From Planctomycetota bacterium (GTDB taxonomy: Bacteria > Planctomycetota > UBA1135 > GCA-002748355): DNA of 62,924 bases. Below the pieces are notes generated by a model that had not been told where the DNA came from, searched no databases, and was given only the letters and a program-made list of their open reading frames with translations. Of the stretch, positions 44,217 to 52,954 are shown piece by piece. The first letter of the stretch is position 1, and every line of letters begins with the position of its first letter. A program made the position numbers and the translations under genes. Location: positions 1-62,924 of the forward strand of contig JACKHW010000014.1 of NCBI GenBank assembly GCA_020638795.1, given 5' to 3'.

Positions 44217-46934
44217 ATGAAGCCGTCGGTCGGGATCGTCTTCGCTGTGGCACTCGTCGCCCTGGTTGCAGCCACGGTTTTCTGGACAGGACGTGACCAG
44301 GGGCCTCCGAGTCTCGTGGAAGGACTCGCAACGTCGCCGACGACTTCGCGCGAGGGCGTTCGACTCGACGAGACTCGCCGACGACCCGGCCTCGAAGGTG
44401 ACGATCCGATCTTGGAATCCGACGAGGCGCGTCTCTCGAGCGACCCGCGCACCGCGGCGGCTCGCCTCGACGCTGCGACAGCTTGCGACCGATATCGCCT
44501 CCGCGTGATCGACAGCGCGACACATCGACCGGTCCCTGGTGCTCAGGTCCGGAGCGCGACCTACGGCGAATGCGAGCGCGCGATCGACGAGCGAACGGAG
44601 GCCGACCCGATGTTCGAACCCGGCCCGGAGCCTTGGCGTCAGTTCGCGCATACGAGGCTCCACGGAAGTCGATCGGTCACGGACGACAACGGCTGTGTCG
44701 AGTTCGCTTGTGAACTCGGACAGATTCTCTTCGTCGTCGTAGAAACGACGAAGTCCGCGATGAGTGGCACGATCACACTCGAAGAGAGTTCGGACGATCC
44801 CGAAGATGCACCCGTCAAGGAGCGCGTGCTCGAGCTGCGTCTGCGGGGAGAACTCGTCGTGTGTGCCATCGACACACGCGGAACCCCGGTCGCCGGCATC
44901 GACCTCGAGTGCTACTTGCTCAATCGGCATATCGCGCAACTCGCACGCTCGCGTGAAGCGCACGACGAGAACGACGAAGTCGACTTCGTCGAACTCGAGC
45001 CGACGCTTCGCCAGCGCACCGACGAACTCGGCATGCTGACGATTCCGGATCCGAGCGCGCTTCGGAAGATCTTCGAAGAGAACATCGACCCTGACGACGA
45101 CGATGCCGATCGCGAACGTCTCGGGGCCTTCGCGTTTCGCGCAGCGGGGAGTTCGCCGCTCAGCGCGCCGCTCCTCGTCAGAACCGAGGACGCCTCGCGT
45201 GAGCCACACGTGCTCGTCGTGCCGCCGTTCGGCACGCTCGCGCTCCGCGTGCGCCGCAGCGATGGTTCTCCGCTGGCCGTTCCGCTCCAAGCGCATGCCT
45301 CGGTGATGAACCCGCAGACGCGCTACGGCACGGTCGTCTACCAGTCGCCACAGGACTTCGAAGCGAGCAAGCCGTTCGGAACCGAGGACCGCATCGTCTT
45401 CCGACAACTCGGGATCGGCACGCGCCTCGACGCATCGATTTCGATCGCTGGCGTCGGCACGGGATTCTCGATCGAGATCGACGGACCGACGACTCCGTTC
45501 GGTACGACGGAGCGCACGATCGACTTCCCCGCGAACTTCGCGTTTGCCGATGCGCGGATCGTGGAGCGATCCGGCTCGCCACCACCGGAATCGGTGCGCA
45601 TCGAGTTGTTGGAGGTCGATGTTCCGCTCGTGCGCCTCAAGCTGCCGGTACTCCCCGATGGAACGATTTGCATCGCAGCTCACGTCGGCGAAGGCGCTCG
45701 GATCCGCGGGGAACTCCTCGCGTGGCTGCCGCCCGAACCGGCACGTTCTCTGCGAATCGCGCCCGTCCGACTCGAAGCGGGACGGAGCGTGCGCTGGCCG
45801 GATCTCGAGTTCTCGCGCAAGGGGCCGACCCTCGAGGGACGTTGTGTCGACGACACCGGCGCGCCGATCCAAGGCGTCGTGATCGTACTCGGCCGCTATC
45901 ACGAGAGCGCCCGCGGTCGACGCCCGATCTCGTTCTCCGAGATCCGCACTCTCAGCGGGGCCGATGGTCGATTCCGGCTAGCCACCCCGATCCTCGATGC
46001 GGCGCACATTCTCGTGGTCCGAAGTCGTCATCACGCCGAACTCGAGATCCCGGCGGCGTCGACCGGAGACATCGTACTCACGCGCAAGGGAAGTCTCGCG
46101 CTGACCCTCACCGCCGCGGCGAAGTCGCCACCGACGATCTCGCAGAGCGTTCGCGCCTCGTACGAAGTGCAGTGCGTCCGAGATGGCACGACTACGAAGG
46201 TCGCCAATCGTCGATGCACCTTGCGCAGCAAAAAGCCTGCAAAACGCGTCCACATCCTCGACGCGGGCCACTATCGAGTCGTGACGCAGGCTGCGGGGAT
46301 CGCTGGAACTCTGATCACGAATTTCGAAGTCCGCCCCGGCGCTGAAACCGAACTCGAAATCGACGTTCGAGCGCAGCATCACTTCGAGCTGACGCTCGTC
46401 GACGAGAACGATGCCGTCATCAAGTCTCAGGCAACGCTCTACCACCGTGATCGTGGCCGTGGTGACGTGTGGTCCGGGCACGAACGGATCCGGAATGGAA
46501 CGATCACGTTCGATGCCCGGGACCCGACGGTCGAAGCCTGCGTCAGCCAGTTCGCGCGTCGAACGAGAATCTTGACCGTGTCCGCAGGAACGAATCGGAT
46601 TCGGATGGAGGCCGCACCTCGAATTCGTGTTCGTCTGCTGCAACAGGATGGCGACACCAAGAAGGCGAAATTGACCGCGTTGCCCTGCTATCCCGATGCG
46701 TTCGCACCACAGTTCCGCACGTGGCGTATGCGCGGCGAACGTCACCTCTACACCATCGCAGGCGACCCCATCGACATGCCCCTCGAATGGCCGGGCGAAT
46801 ACGAGATCCACTTGGCACTCGAAGGACGTGGTCCCGTCAAGATCACGCGGATCGATGCACGAACGCTCACGGGCGTGAAAGCCGAACTCGAGATCGACCC
46901 ACGTACGCTGCAGGCTCGCTTGCAACGACATTGA
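44217..46934 (+). CDS. signal-anchored protein with carboxypeptidase-regulatory-like domains
   Basis: The 905-residue protein has a membrane anchor at 5-24 (GIVFAVALVALVAATVFW) and an otherwise exported body. Ig-like carboxypeptidase-regulatory domains can be seen at about 95-200 (RLRVIDSATHRPVPGAQVRS) and 538-620 (LEGRCVDDTGAPIQGVVIVLG), with other beta-rich segments in between. No catalytic motif is seen. It lies directly upstream of the CMD gene on the same strand. Confidence 0.7.
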   Translation: MKPSVGIVFAVALVALVAATVFWTGRDQGPPSLVEGLATSPTTSREGVRLDETRRRPGLEGDDPILESDEARLSSDPRTAAARLDAATACDRYRLRVIDSATHRPVPGAQVRSATYGECERAIDERTEADPMFEPGPEPWRQFAHTRLHGSRSVTDDNGCVEFACELGQILFVVVETTKSAMSGTITLEESSDDPEDAPVKERVLELRLRGELVVCAIDTRGTPVAGIDLECYLLNRHIAQLARSREAHDENDEVDFVELEPTLRQRTDELGMLTIPDPSALRKIFEENIDPDDDDADRERLGAFAFRAAGSSPLSAPLLVRTEDASREPHVLVVPPFGTLALRVRRSDGSPLAVPLQAHASVMNPQTRYGTVVYQSPQDFEASKPFGTEDRIVFRQLGIGTRLDASISIAGVGTGFSIEIDGPTTPFGTTERTIDFPANFAFADARIVERSGSPPPESVRIELLEVDVPLVRLKLPVLPDGTICIAAHVGEGARIRGELLAWLPPEPARSLRIAPVRLEAGRSVRWPDLEFSRKGPTLEGRCVDDTGAPIQGVVIVLGRYHESARGRRPISFSEIRTLSGADGRFRLATPILDAAHILVVRSRHHAELEIPAASTGDIVLTRKGSLALTLTAAAKSPPTISQSVRASYEVQCVRDGTTTKVANRRCTLRSKKPAKRVHILDAGHYRVVTQAAGIAGTLITNFEVRPGAETELEIDVRAQHHFELTLVDENDAVIKSQATLYHRDRGRGDVWSGHERIRNGTITFDARDPTVEACVSQFARRTRILTVSAGTNRIRMEAAPRIRVRLLQQDGDTKKAKLTALPCYPDAFAPQFRTWRMRGERHLYTIAGDPIDMPLEWPGEYEIHLALEGRGPVKITRIDARTLTGVKAELEIDPRTLQARLQRH

Positions 46935-46950
46935 GTGCGATGCTGCCGAG

Positions 46951-47616
46951 ATGAGTTCTGGATCCGCCCGTGACTGCACCGTCGACTGGGACGCGCTAGA
47001 AGCACGCTCCGGCCTCGAGAGGCGGACGCGCCTGCTCACGATCGCCTTCGCCGCGCTCTGTCACAACGACGAGTCCATCCTCGCCGCGAGCGCCGAGCGG
47101 TTGCAAAGTTGCGGCGATACCGCGGAGGTGGGTCGCATGCTGCGCGAACTCTGCCTGCAAGGAATCGCGTATTGCGGCTTCCCACGCGCTCTACATGCCA
47201 TGTTCGTGCTCGGCTCGTTCTTGGACGACGATGAACGTTCGAGCCCTCCCGTCGATCGCGAACTGCGAGCGCAAAAGGGAACGACGCACTTCGAGTCGAT
47301 CTACGGCGACAAGTCCGAGGTGCTGCGTTCGAAGATTCGGGCGCTCGAGCCGGAGTTCGAGTCGCTCGTCATCGAGATCGCCTACGGCGCGATCCTCTCG
47401 AGGGACGGAATCGATGCACGCACTCGAGAACTCCTGGGTGTCGCCGGCTTGAGCGTCCTCGGACATCCGGCGCAACTCAAGAGCCACGCGATCGGAGCGC
47501 TGAGGCACGGGGCGACGACCGAGGAGCTACTCGAAGTGCTCGACACGGTCAAGCGGGTTTGGCCTGACACGGACATCGCGGCGCTTCGTGCGGCGATTCT
47601 CGCGCACGTGACGTGA
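46951..47616 (+). CDS. carboxymuconolactone decarboxylase (CMD) family protein
   Basis: The 221-residue protein is an all-helical pair of CMD-like modules. The second has IEIAYGAILSRDGIDARTRELLGVAGL followed by QLKSHAIGALRHGATTEELLEVL, the classic family pattern. The CxxC pair of AhpD peroxidases is absent, so it is closer to the decarboxylase-type fold of unknown function. It follows the 905-residue gene by 16 bases and faces the lipoprotein gene convergently. Confidence 0.85.
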   Translation: MSSGSARDCTVDWDALEARSGLERRTRLLTIAFAALCHNDESILAASAERLQSCGDTAEVGRMLRELCLQGIAYCGFPRALHAMFVLGSFLDDDERSSPPVDRELRAQKGTTHFESIYGDKSEVLRSKIRALEPEFESLVIEIAYGAILSRDGIDARTRELLGVAGLSVLGHPAQLKSHAIGALRHGATTEELLEVLDTVKRVWPDTDIAALRAAILAHVT

Positions 47617-47629
47617 GTGTCGAGGAGCG

Positions 47630-48298
47630 TCAGTTCTGCTGCTCGAGTGCGCGGCGAACGACCACTTCCCGCCACGGCACGTCGCTGCGCGCGAGGAGCT
47701 CGGGCCAGACTTCGAGGGCATCGATCGTCAAGCCGGCACACGACGCTCCCCCATCCTCGAGTCGCGCGCCATAACGCACGAGAGCATCGTCGAGACGTGC
47801 CCGCTGCATGGTAGGATCGTCGGACGACGTTCCGGTCAACTGTTCGAGCCACGCGAGGCACAACGCCAGGCGCAACGCACATGTCTTGCTCGATCCGGAT
47901 CGCTCACCGGTCAGAGCCGTGCTCGGTTTCGGAAACGACGGAAAGCGCGCACGAAGCACCTCGTGATCGTGCACGAGTTCGATCAAAGAACGCACGCGAC
48001 CCTCGTTCGGTCGCGCGAGCCCGAGCGCTAGCGCGTGATCCCGCACGGCGCGCTCGAGCGCGAGCACCGGGAGCCACGACTGCGCGACTTCTTCGACGGC
48101 GAAGCGATGGAAGTCCTCACGCGCGATCGTGCCCTTCCCGTCGATGCGGATCGGATCGTGCATGAACCGGACGATGTCGTCGCCCTGCTTCGGCGCTTCG
48201 ATCGTGCGAACACAACCGGAGGTGATCGCTGCCGCGAGAAGCAGCAAAATCGCCACGACGCTCGATCGTTGCGTGAGGGTTCGGTTCCGACTCGTCAT
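47630..48298 (-). CDS. lipoprotein, last gene of the signalling array
   Basis: The 222-residue protein has a signal peptide with lipobox TSGC and a helical mature part. The domain is not recognised. It overlaps the upstream degenerate HD-type gene (ATGA) and is the last of a minus-strand run that contains sensor kinase, receiver and STAS genes, so it is likely an envelope component of that system. Confidence 0.7.
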   Translation of the reverse strand: MTSRNRTLTQRSSVVAILLLLAAAITSGCVRTIEAPKQGDDIVRFMHDPIRIDGKGTIAREDFHRFAVEEVAQSWLPVLALERAVRDHALALGLARPNEGRVRSLIELVHDHEVLRARFPSFPKPSTALTGERSGSSKTCALRLALCLAWLEQLTGTSSDDPTMQRARLDDALVRYGARLEDGGASCAGLTIDALEVWPELLARSDVPWREVVVRRALEQQN

Positions 48299-49428
48299 TG
48301 GGGATCTCCGAGGGCCACGAGCAGTGCGTGGACGACGTCCGACTCGAAACCGCGTGCCGAAAGCGCTTCGAGCGAGTTTTCGATCGTGGTACCTTCTCTG
48401 CGATCGTCGAGCCACGATCGCGTCGCCCTGAGGATCGAGGTCGCGACCGACGGATCGCCATCACGAACGTCGTGATCGTCCCAACCGCAGAGGGCCGACA
48501 GCAGCAACAGCCCCGATGCACCACCGTTCGCGACCAGATGCAGGACTTGTTGGCGCTCGAACGGGTCAGCTCGATCGGCGTCGTCGACGGCACACAGCAC
48601 TCCAGCCAGCAGGGTCGCGATCCCGAAGTCGCGAGCCAATCCGTCGCTGAACCCGTAGCGCGTCGCGACGGCGACCGCGGGCACTGCGACACGAAGAACT
48701 GAAGCAAGCGCCGCCTGGTCGAATTCGCGCACGAGATCGAGTGCGACGTGACCGTCCTCGTGAACGAGCATACGCTGCGACATCGCCTTGGCGATGCGAT
48801 GCCTCTCGTCCGAGCCAACGGGACACGTTCCGTCGAGCCCTCGCAAGAAGTGGCGGAGCACGAGAATGCTCTTGAAGTAGGTCCGCTCGGGATCGGAGTT
48901 GCCGGGGGCTGAGAGGCGATCGTTACCATGCTGGGCCGCCGCGACGATCCCGGATCCGTCCTCGGTTCTCACGAGGACGTGGACCTTCTTGACGCCGATC
49001 GCGCGGAGGCGATCCATCGCGGGCTCGGCTCCCGCGCTTCCGGCATGGAACAGCGCATCGAGCGTGAGTGGGATCTCGGCCTCGGTGAGACCGCGCTCGA
49101 AGATCACGCCAGCGATGCCGTTCTGTGCGAACTCGCGCACCAAGAAACGCTGCATCGCGAACGCGTCCGCGTCGATGCGAGCACGGATCGCGTTGACGTA
49201 GAGATAGCCGTCGCGCTCGCTCAAGAAGAGCGTGCTCTCGTGATCGAGGATCTCGCTCAAGCGAACATGGAAGTCGCTCAGCGCGCGCGAGCGGTCCGCT
49301 TCGTCGGACTCGCCGCACTGCACCGCCTTGAGTAGCACGAAGAAGCGCGTCAACAGCTCACGGTAGAGCTCTTCGCGCCGGCGGATGCGAAGGACACCCG
49401 AAGTCGTCGCTCCAGCAAGGCGACGCAT
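48295..49428 (-). CDS. degenerate HD-type output/regulatory protein
   Basis: The 377-residue protein resembles HD-domain signalling proteins that begin with an N-terminal module of pattern LFLSERDGYLYVNAIRAR and IAGVIFERGLTEAEIPLTL. The C-terminal half is helical and aligns in spacing with the HD domain (VRVAVPAVAVATRYGFSDGL, then a segment that should hold the HD pair), but the His-Asp metal site is not there (VLCAVDDAD). It would thus not hydrolyse cyclic nucleotides and may be a binding or scaffold protein. It overlaps the lipoprotein gene and follows the receiver gene by ten bases. Confidence 0.6.
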   Translation of the reverse strand: MRRLAGATTSGVLRIRRREELYRELLTRFFVLLKAVQCGESDEADRSRALSDFHVRLSEILDHESTLFLSERDGYLYVNAIRARIDADAFAMQRFLVREFAQNGIAGVIFERGLTEAEIPLTLDALFHAGSAGAEPAMDRLRAIGVKKVHVLVRTEDGSGIVAAAQHGNDRLSAPGNSDPERTYFKSILVLRHFLRGLDGTCPVGSDERHRIAKAMSQRMLVHEDGHVALDLVREFDQAALASVLRVAVPAVAVATRYGFSDGLARDFGIATLLAGVLCAVDDADRADPFERQQVLHLVANGGASGLLLLSALCGWDDHDVRDGDPSVATSILRATRSWLDDRREGTTIENSLEALSARGFESDVVHALLVALGDPQ

Positions 49429-49438
49429 GGTCGTGCGC

Positions 49439-49819
49439 TCAGACGCGTGCGCTCTGACCGACGTGCTTCTCGACGAGTTCGATCAGCTCGTCCGGCTCGA
49501 ACGGCTTGCGGAAGTAGCCCGCAGCTCCCATGTCGTTGCTCTTCTGGTGCCCGCGTGCGTGTTCGCGTGCCGTGAAGATGATCACGGGAACATTGGTGAG
49601 ATCCGGGTCGCGCTTGAGTCGCGTCAGCGTCTCCCAGCCGTCGATCCCGGGCATCATGATGTCGAGAAGGATGAGGTCCGGCTTGACTTCCTTGGCCGTC
49701 TTGATTCCATCCTCGCCATTCATCGCGGACTCGACACGGTAACCCACCGCTTCGAGCACCATCTGTGTCGAAACGATGATGAGCTTCTCGTCCTCGATGA
49801 TCAGGATCGTCCGTTCCAT
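49439..49819 (-). CDS. single-domain response regulator
   Basis: The 126-residue protein is only a receiver domain. The acidic pair is Glu9/Asp10, the acceptor Asp53 lies in LLDIMMPG, Thr83 and Lys105 (FRKPF) complete the active site. It has no output domain, like CheY and Spo0F. It is eight bases downstream of the sensor kinase gene, its likely partner. Confidence 0.93.
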   Translation of the reverse strand: MERTILIIEDEKLIIVSTQMVLEAVGYRVESAMNGEDGIKTAKEVKPDLILLDIMMPGIDGWETLTRLKRDPDLTNVPVIIFTAREHARGHQKSNDMGAAGYFRKPFEPDELIELVEKHVGQSARV

Positions 49820-49827
49820 CGCCTCTC

Positions 49828-51426
49828 CTATCGGCCAGAACCGCCTGTAGCTTGATCCGAACGCGGCGGCTGCGGCGCATCGCCCGCATGCACCGAGTAG
49901 CGTGGGATCCGAATGCGGAACGTGGCTCCGCTTCCCAACCTGCTGGCGACATCGATCGTGCCGCCGTGTGCCTTCGCGACCGCGAGCGCGACGTGGAGGC
50001 CGAGCCCTGCGCCCCCGTGTTGCCGTGTCAACGGGTCTTCGACCTGGAAGAACTTCTCGAAGATGCGCCGCTGCAAGCGCGGATCGATTCCCGGACCGTT
50101 GTCCGAGACGTAGATCGCGACGTTGTCGTCCTCGAGCGTCGTCCGGATCTTCACTTCGCCGCCATCGGGCGTGAATTTGATCGCGTTCTCGACGAGCGCG
50201 CGCACTGCCCGGCGGAGGTCTTCCCGGTCCGCGAGCACGAGGACGCGCTCCGGTGGCTCGGTGATTGTGAACTCGATGCTGCGGTCCCGCGCGATCGCGA
50301 CGAACGGGGCCGTGACTTTGCTCAGCAGCTCGTCGACATGCAGCGGTTCACGGTCGAGCGCGAAGTCGCCGGACTCGATGCGACCGAGGCAAATGAGCTT
50401 GTCGACTTCGTACTCGAGACGTTGCGTCTGCTCGCGAATCGAATCGGTCACACGCTGCTGCCGCTCGTTGAGCTGCCCGAGCACGCCCTTGGTCAGCATC
50501 GTGGCGAAGCTCTTGATTCCGGTCAGCGGGGTGCGCAACTCGTGGCTCACGATCGACAAGTAGCGATTCCGCATCTGCTCGGACACGATCTCGCCCGTGA
50601 CGTCCTTGACGACACTCAGAACGCCGGCACAACTGCCTCGATAGTCGAGCACGACGGTCGTGCGGACGGTCACATAGCGATCGGAATCGGCGTCGTGCAA
50701 CTCGACGAGCGCATCGGCTGGCTCGCCTTTCTCGATCACGTGCCGATGCGTCTCGACGAGGCGGCGTCCGAGTTCTTCTCGCATACCGAGTTCGGACAGA
50801 TTCTTGCCGATCGCGAAGATCGTTTTCACGCCGAGGAGGTCCTCGGCGAACGGGTTCATCAGCGTGACCTGCCCATCGGTATCGGTGAACAGGATGCCGT
50901 CCATGATGTTGTCGAAGATCGTCATCATGCGGCTGAGGTCGAGATAGAAGACGTCTTGCGCTTCGTCGTTCGTTCGACACTGCCGCACGTAACGGTCCGT
51001 CAACTCCTGGACCTGACGCCGCAACCGCTCGATCGATCCATCGAGCCGCGGGGTCTCGAGTTCGTCGGTGCCCGCGGCGAGTTCGAGCAGTCGCTCGGCA
51101 TCGGCAGCACCGTCTCCCAGGACGGGTAGCTCGACGAGATCCTGAGCACGGATCGTCATCGCGTGTCGCATCGACTCGGTCGACGTCTCGCGCATCATCG
51201 CGACGATCGCGCCGCCACCGGCTTCGATCAGCGTCAGTGCAGCCGGACCCAGCCGGATAGGCTCGACGAGCACGAGATCCGGTCGGAACTTGGCAAGCGT
51301 TTCGCGTGCAGACTCGGGCCGCACTCTGAGCACGTTCGCCCCGCGCTCCAGTAGCGCGAGTTCGAGCGTCGAGAGCCCGGGCTCTTCGTCCGCAAGGATC
51401 AGGACCTGTGCAACGATCCGCGACAT
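49828..51426 (-). CDS. PAS-domain sensor histidine kinase with a pseudo-receiver N-terminus
   Basis: The 532-residue cytosolic protein starts with a receiver-like domain in which the acceptor Asp is replaced (LVEP), so it cannot be phosphorylated there. A coiled segment precedes a PAS domain at about 170-280 (ILFTDTDGQVTLMNPFAEDLLG). The HisKA domain has His295 in SHELRTPL and the HATPase domain has ALVENAIKFT, SDNGPGIDP and GGAGLGLH. No membrane segment is seen. The next gene is its receiver. Confidence 0.93.
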   Translation of the reverse strand: MSRIVAQVLILADEEPGLSTLELALLERGANVLRVRPESARETLAKFRPDLVLVEPIRLGPAALTLIEAGGGAIVAMMRETSTESMRHAMTIRAQDLVELPVLGDGAADAERLLELAAGTDELETPRLDGSIERLRRQVQELTDRYVRQCRTNDEAQDVFYLDLSRMMTIFDNIMDGILFTDTDGQVTLMNPFAEDLLGVKTIFAIGKNLSELGMREELGRRLVETHRHVIEKGEPADALVELHDADSDRYVTVRTTVVLDYRGSCAGVLSVVKDVTGEIVSEQMRNRYLSIVSHELRTPLTGIKSFATMLTKGVLGQLNERQQRVTDSIREQTQRLEYEVDKLICLGRIESGDFALDREPLHVDELLSKVTAPFVAIARDRSIEFTITEPPERVLVLADREDLRRAVRALVENAIKFTPDGGEVKIRTTLEDDNVAIYVSDNGPGIDPRLQRRIFEKFFQVEDPLTRQHGGAGLGLHVALAVAKAHGGTIDVASRLGSGATFRIRIPRYSVHAGDAPQPPRSDQATGGSGR

Positions 51427-51558
51427 GCTCGGCGTACGCGAAGACGAATGCCACTCCGTGCAAACCAGTCGACACGCCCGACACGGACGTCGCGACGACA
51501 CGGAGACCAAAGCACCATCACGCCCTTCCGTGGACGTAACGGCATCGCGAACGTGTCC

Positions 51559-51948
51559 TCAGGACTCGTTCTGGATGGCTTCGAGAGCGCTGTCCTCGGT
51601 CTCGAAGATGTTCAGGTGCTTCGAGATCCGCATGATGTCGAAGATCTTGATGATGAACGGCTTGATGTTCGTCAAGTAGAGCTTGGCCGAACGTGCTGCC
51701 GTGAGGTTGTTCGCAGCGATGACGAGGCCGACACCGCAAGAATCGATGATCTTGACGTTGTCGAGGTTGAGCACGAAGTGCTGGAAGCCTTCCTCGATCT
51801 TGCTACCGATCAGCTCCTTCAGATTCTCTTTGAGAGCGTCTGTCACGTAGAAGTTGAGGCTGCGATCGTTGAACGAAAGGATGACGACCTTGTCCTTCTC
51901 GAGGCAGGTGACCGAGATGCCTTGACTCTTCTTACCAACGATGTCCAT
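51559..51948 (-). CDS. STAS-domain anti-sigma factor antagonist
   Basis: The 129-residue protein has the STAS fold and the conserved phosphorylatable Ser in IDSCGVGLV. Such proteins are regulated by a kinase and bind an anti-sigma factor. Its amino-acid use (many Ile, Lys, Asn, Phe) differs from the Arg-rich neighbours. No anti-sigma kinase or sigma factor gene is in the window. I use ATG 51946-51948 because GGTGG lies four bases upstream; upstream codons in frame lack family similarity. Confidence 0.88.
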   Translation of the reverse strand: MDIVGKKSQGISVTCLEKDKVVILSFNDRSLNFYVTDALKENLKELIGSKIEEGFQHFVLNLDNVKIIDSCGVGLVIAANNLTAARSAKLYLTNIKPFIIKIFDIMRISKHLNIFETEDSALEAIQNES

Positions 51949-52080
51949 GCGTCCACCAGGGGTGATGAGGCTGCTGACACACCGACCGGCAACCGAGCCG
52001 GACGCGCTCACCAGCGAACGTCGGCTGTGTCTATCGGACGTTGGGCGAACCGAGGTTGAGCGATTGATGACCGAGATCGA

Positions 52081-52860
52081 TCAGCTTCGACGCGAATCGC
52101 GCTGATATCGGACCCGGACGTTCTCGCGCCCCATGGCTTCGAGCCGATCCTTGGTCTTCCTGAGACCGAGCTGACCGGCCTTGGCACGGACGCTTTTGAG
52201 GCTCCGCCCCAGCATTCGCGCGACTTCGAGGTTGGCACGCACGGGATACAACACGCGCAGGCGCTCGATGTCCGCGGTCGACCAGCGGGGCATGCGCCGC
52301 GAGCGAGCCGGGGACAAGACGACGGTTCGTTCTCGTTCGACTTCGGCCCTATCGGGACCGGCGTCGGAGCCGGAGACGGGAGCATCGGGTGCGATTCCGG
52401 GAAGCGGCACTTCGACGAGGGTGCGATCGATCCCCAGACAGAGTTCGAGGCAGCGCTTCTCGAGGACCTTGGCCGTGCGTCCGGTCACCAGTTCGAGTGC
52501 CCAAAGCGGACGCTTCGAGCCGAAGTCCTTCAAGAACTGCAGATCCCGCGCCGCCCACCGCCCACTTCGCCGCCGCGCGTGCCACGCGTGGAGCTGCGCG
52601 ACGATCGCATCCTCGGTCCGCGCGAGGACGAGCGCCATGTCTGCCAACGTCGCGACCCCGACCATCTCGGCGAGCAAACGCTCATCGCTGGCATCGAGCC
52701 GACCCGGGCGCGTCCTGCGTGCGAACGATCGGCGCGCGCGCTCACGTACCGCCGCCTCGCTCCTCCTCAACTCGCGGGCGAGTTGCTCGATGGGCCGCCG
52801 CGCGAAGCACGCACGCAGCTTGCTGAGTTCTCCGACGGACCAGTTGCCTCGTTTGAGCAC
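52081..52860 (-). CDS. DNA-binding protein with four Myb/SANT-like repeats
   Basis: The 259-residue protein has four units of about 45 residues with the helix-turn-helix spacing of SANT/Myb domains: about 5-46 (GNWSVGELSKLRACF), 54-97, 99-142 (RWAARDLQFLKDFG) and 190-236 (RWSTADIERLRVLYP then VARMLGRSLKSVRAKAGQLGL). A Pro/Asp-rich linker lies before the fourth. Each has the aromatic residue and the R-S-x-x-S-V-like recognition helix. This is an unusual tandem arrangement for bacteria. The GTG start at 52858-52860 has GGAGG six bases upstream. It is the first gene of the signalling array, so it may be the transcriptional output. Confidence 0.72.
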   Translation of the reverse strand: MLKRGNWSVGELSKLRACFARRPIEQLARELRRSEAAVRERARRSFARRTRPGRLDASDERLLAEMVGVATLADMALVLARTEDAIVAQLHAWHARRRSGRWAARDLQFLKDFGSKRPLWALELVTGRTAKVLEKRCLELCLGIDRTLVEVPLPGIAPDAPVSGSDAGPDRAEVERERTVVLSPARSRRMPRWSTADIERLRVLYPVRANLEVARMLGRSLKSVRAKAGQLGLRKTKDRLEAMGRENVRVRYQRDSRRS

Positions 52861-52954
52861 GCGTCCCCTCCCTGGTTCTCGTGCCGTGGCACCGAAAGTA
52901 ACCGAGGGATGGCGTCGTTCGCAACTCGCGAGCGCCAGCAGCCGTGCAGTGAGA

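Noticed and set aside
44184..45902. Minus-strand frame opposite the 905-residue protein
   Set aside because: No known domain; Arg-rich shadow.
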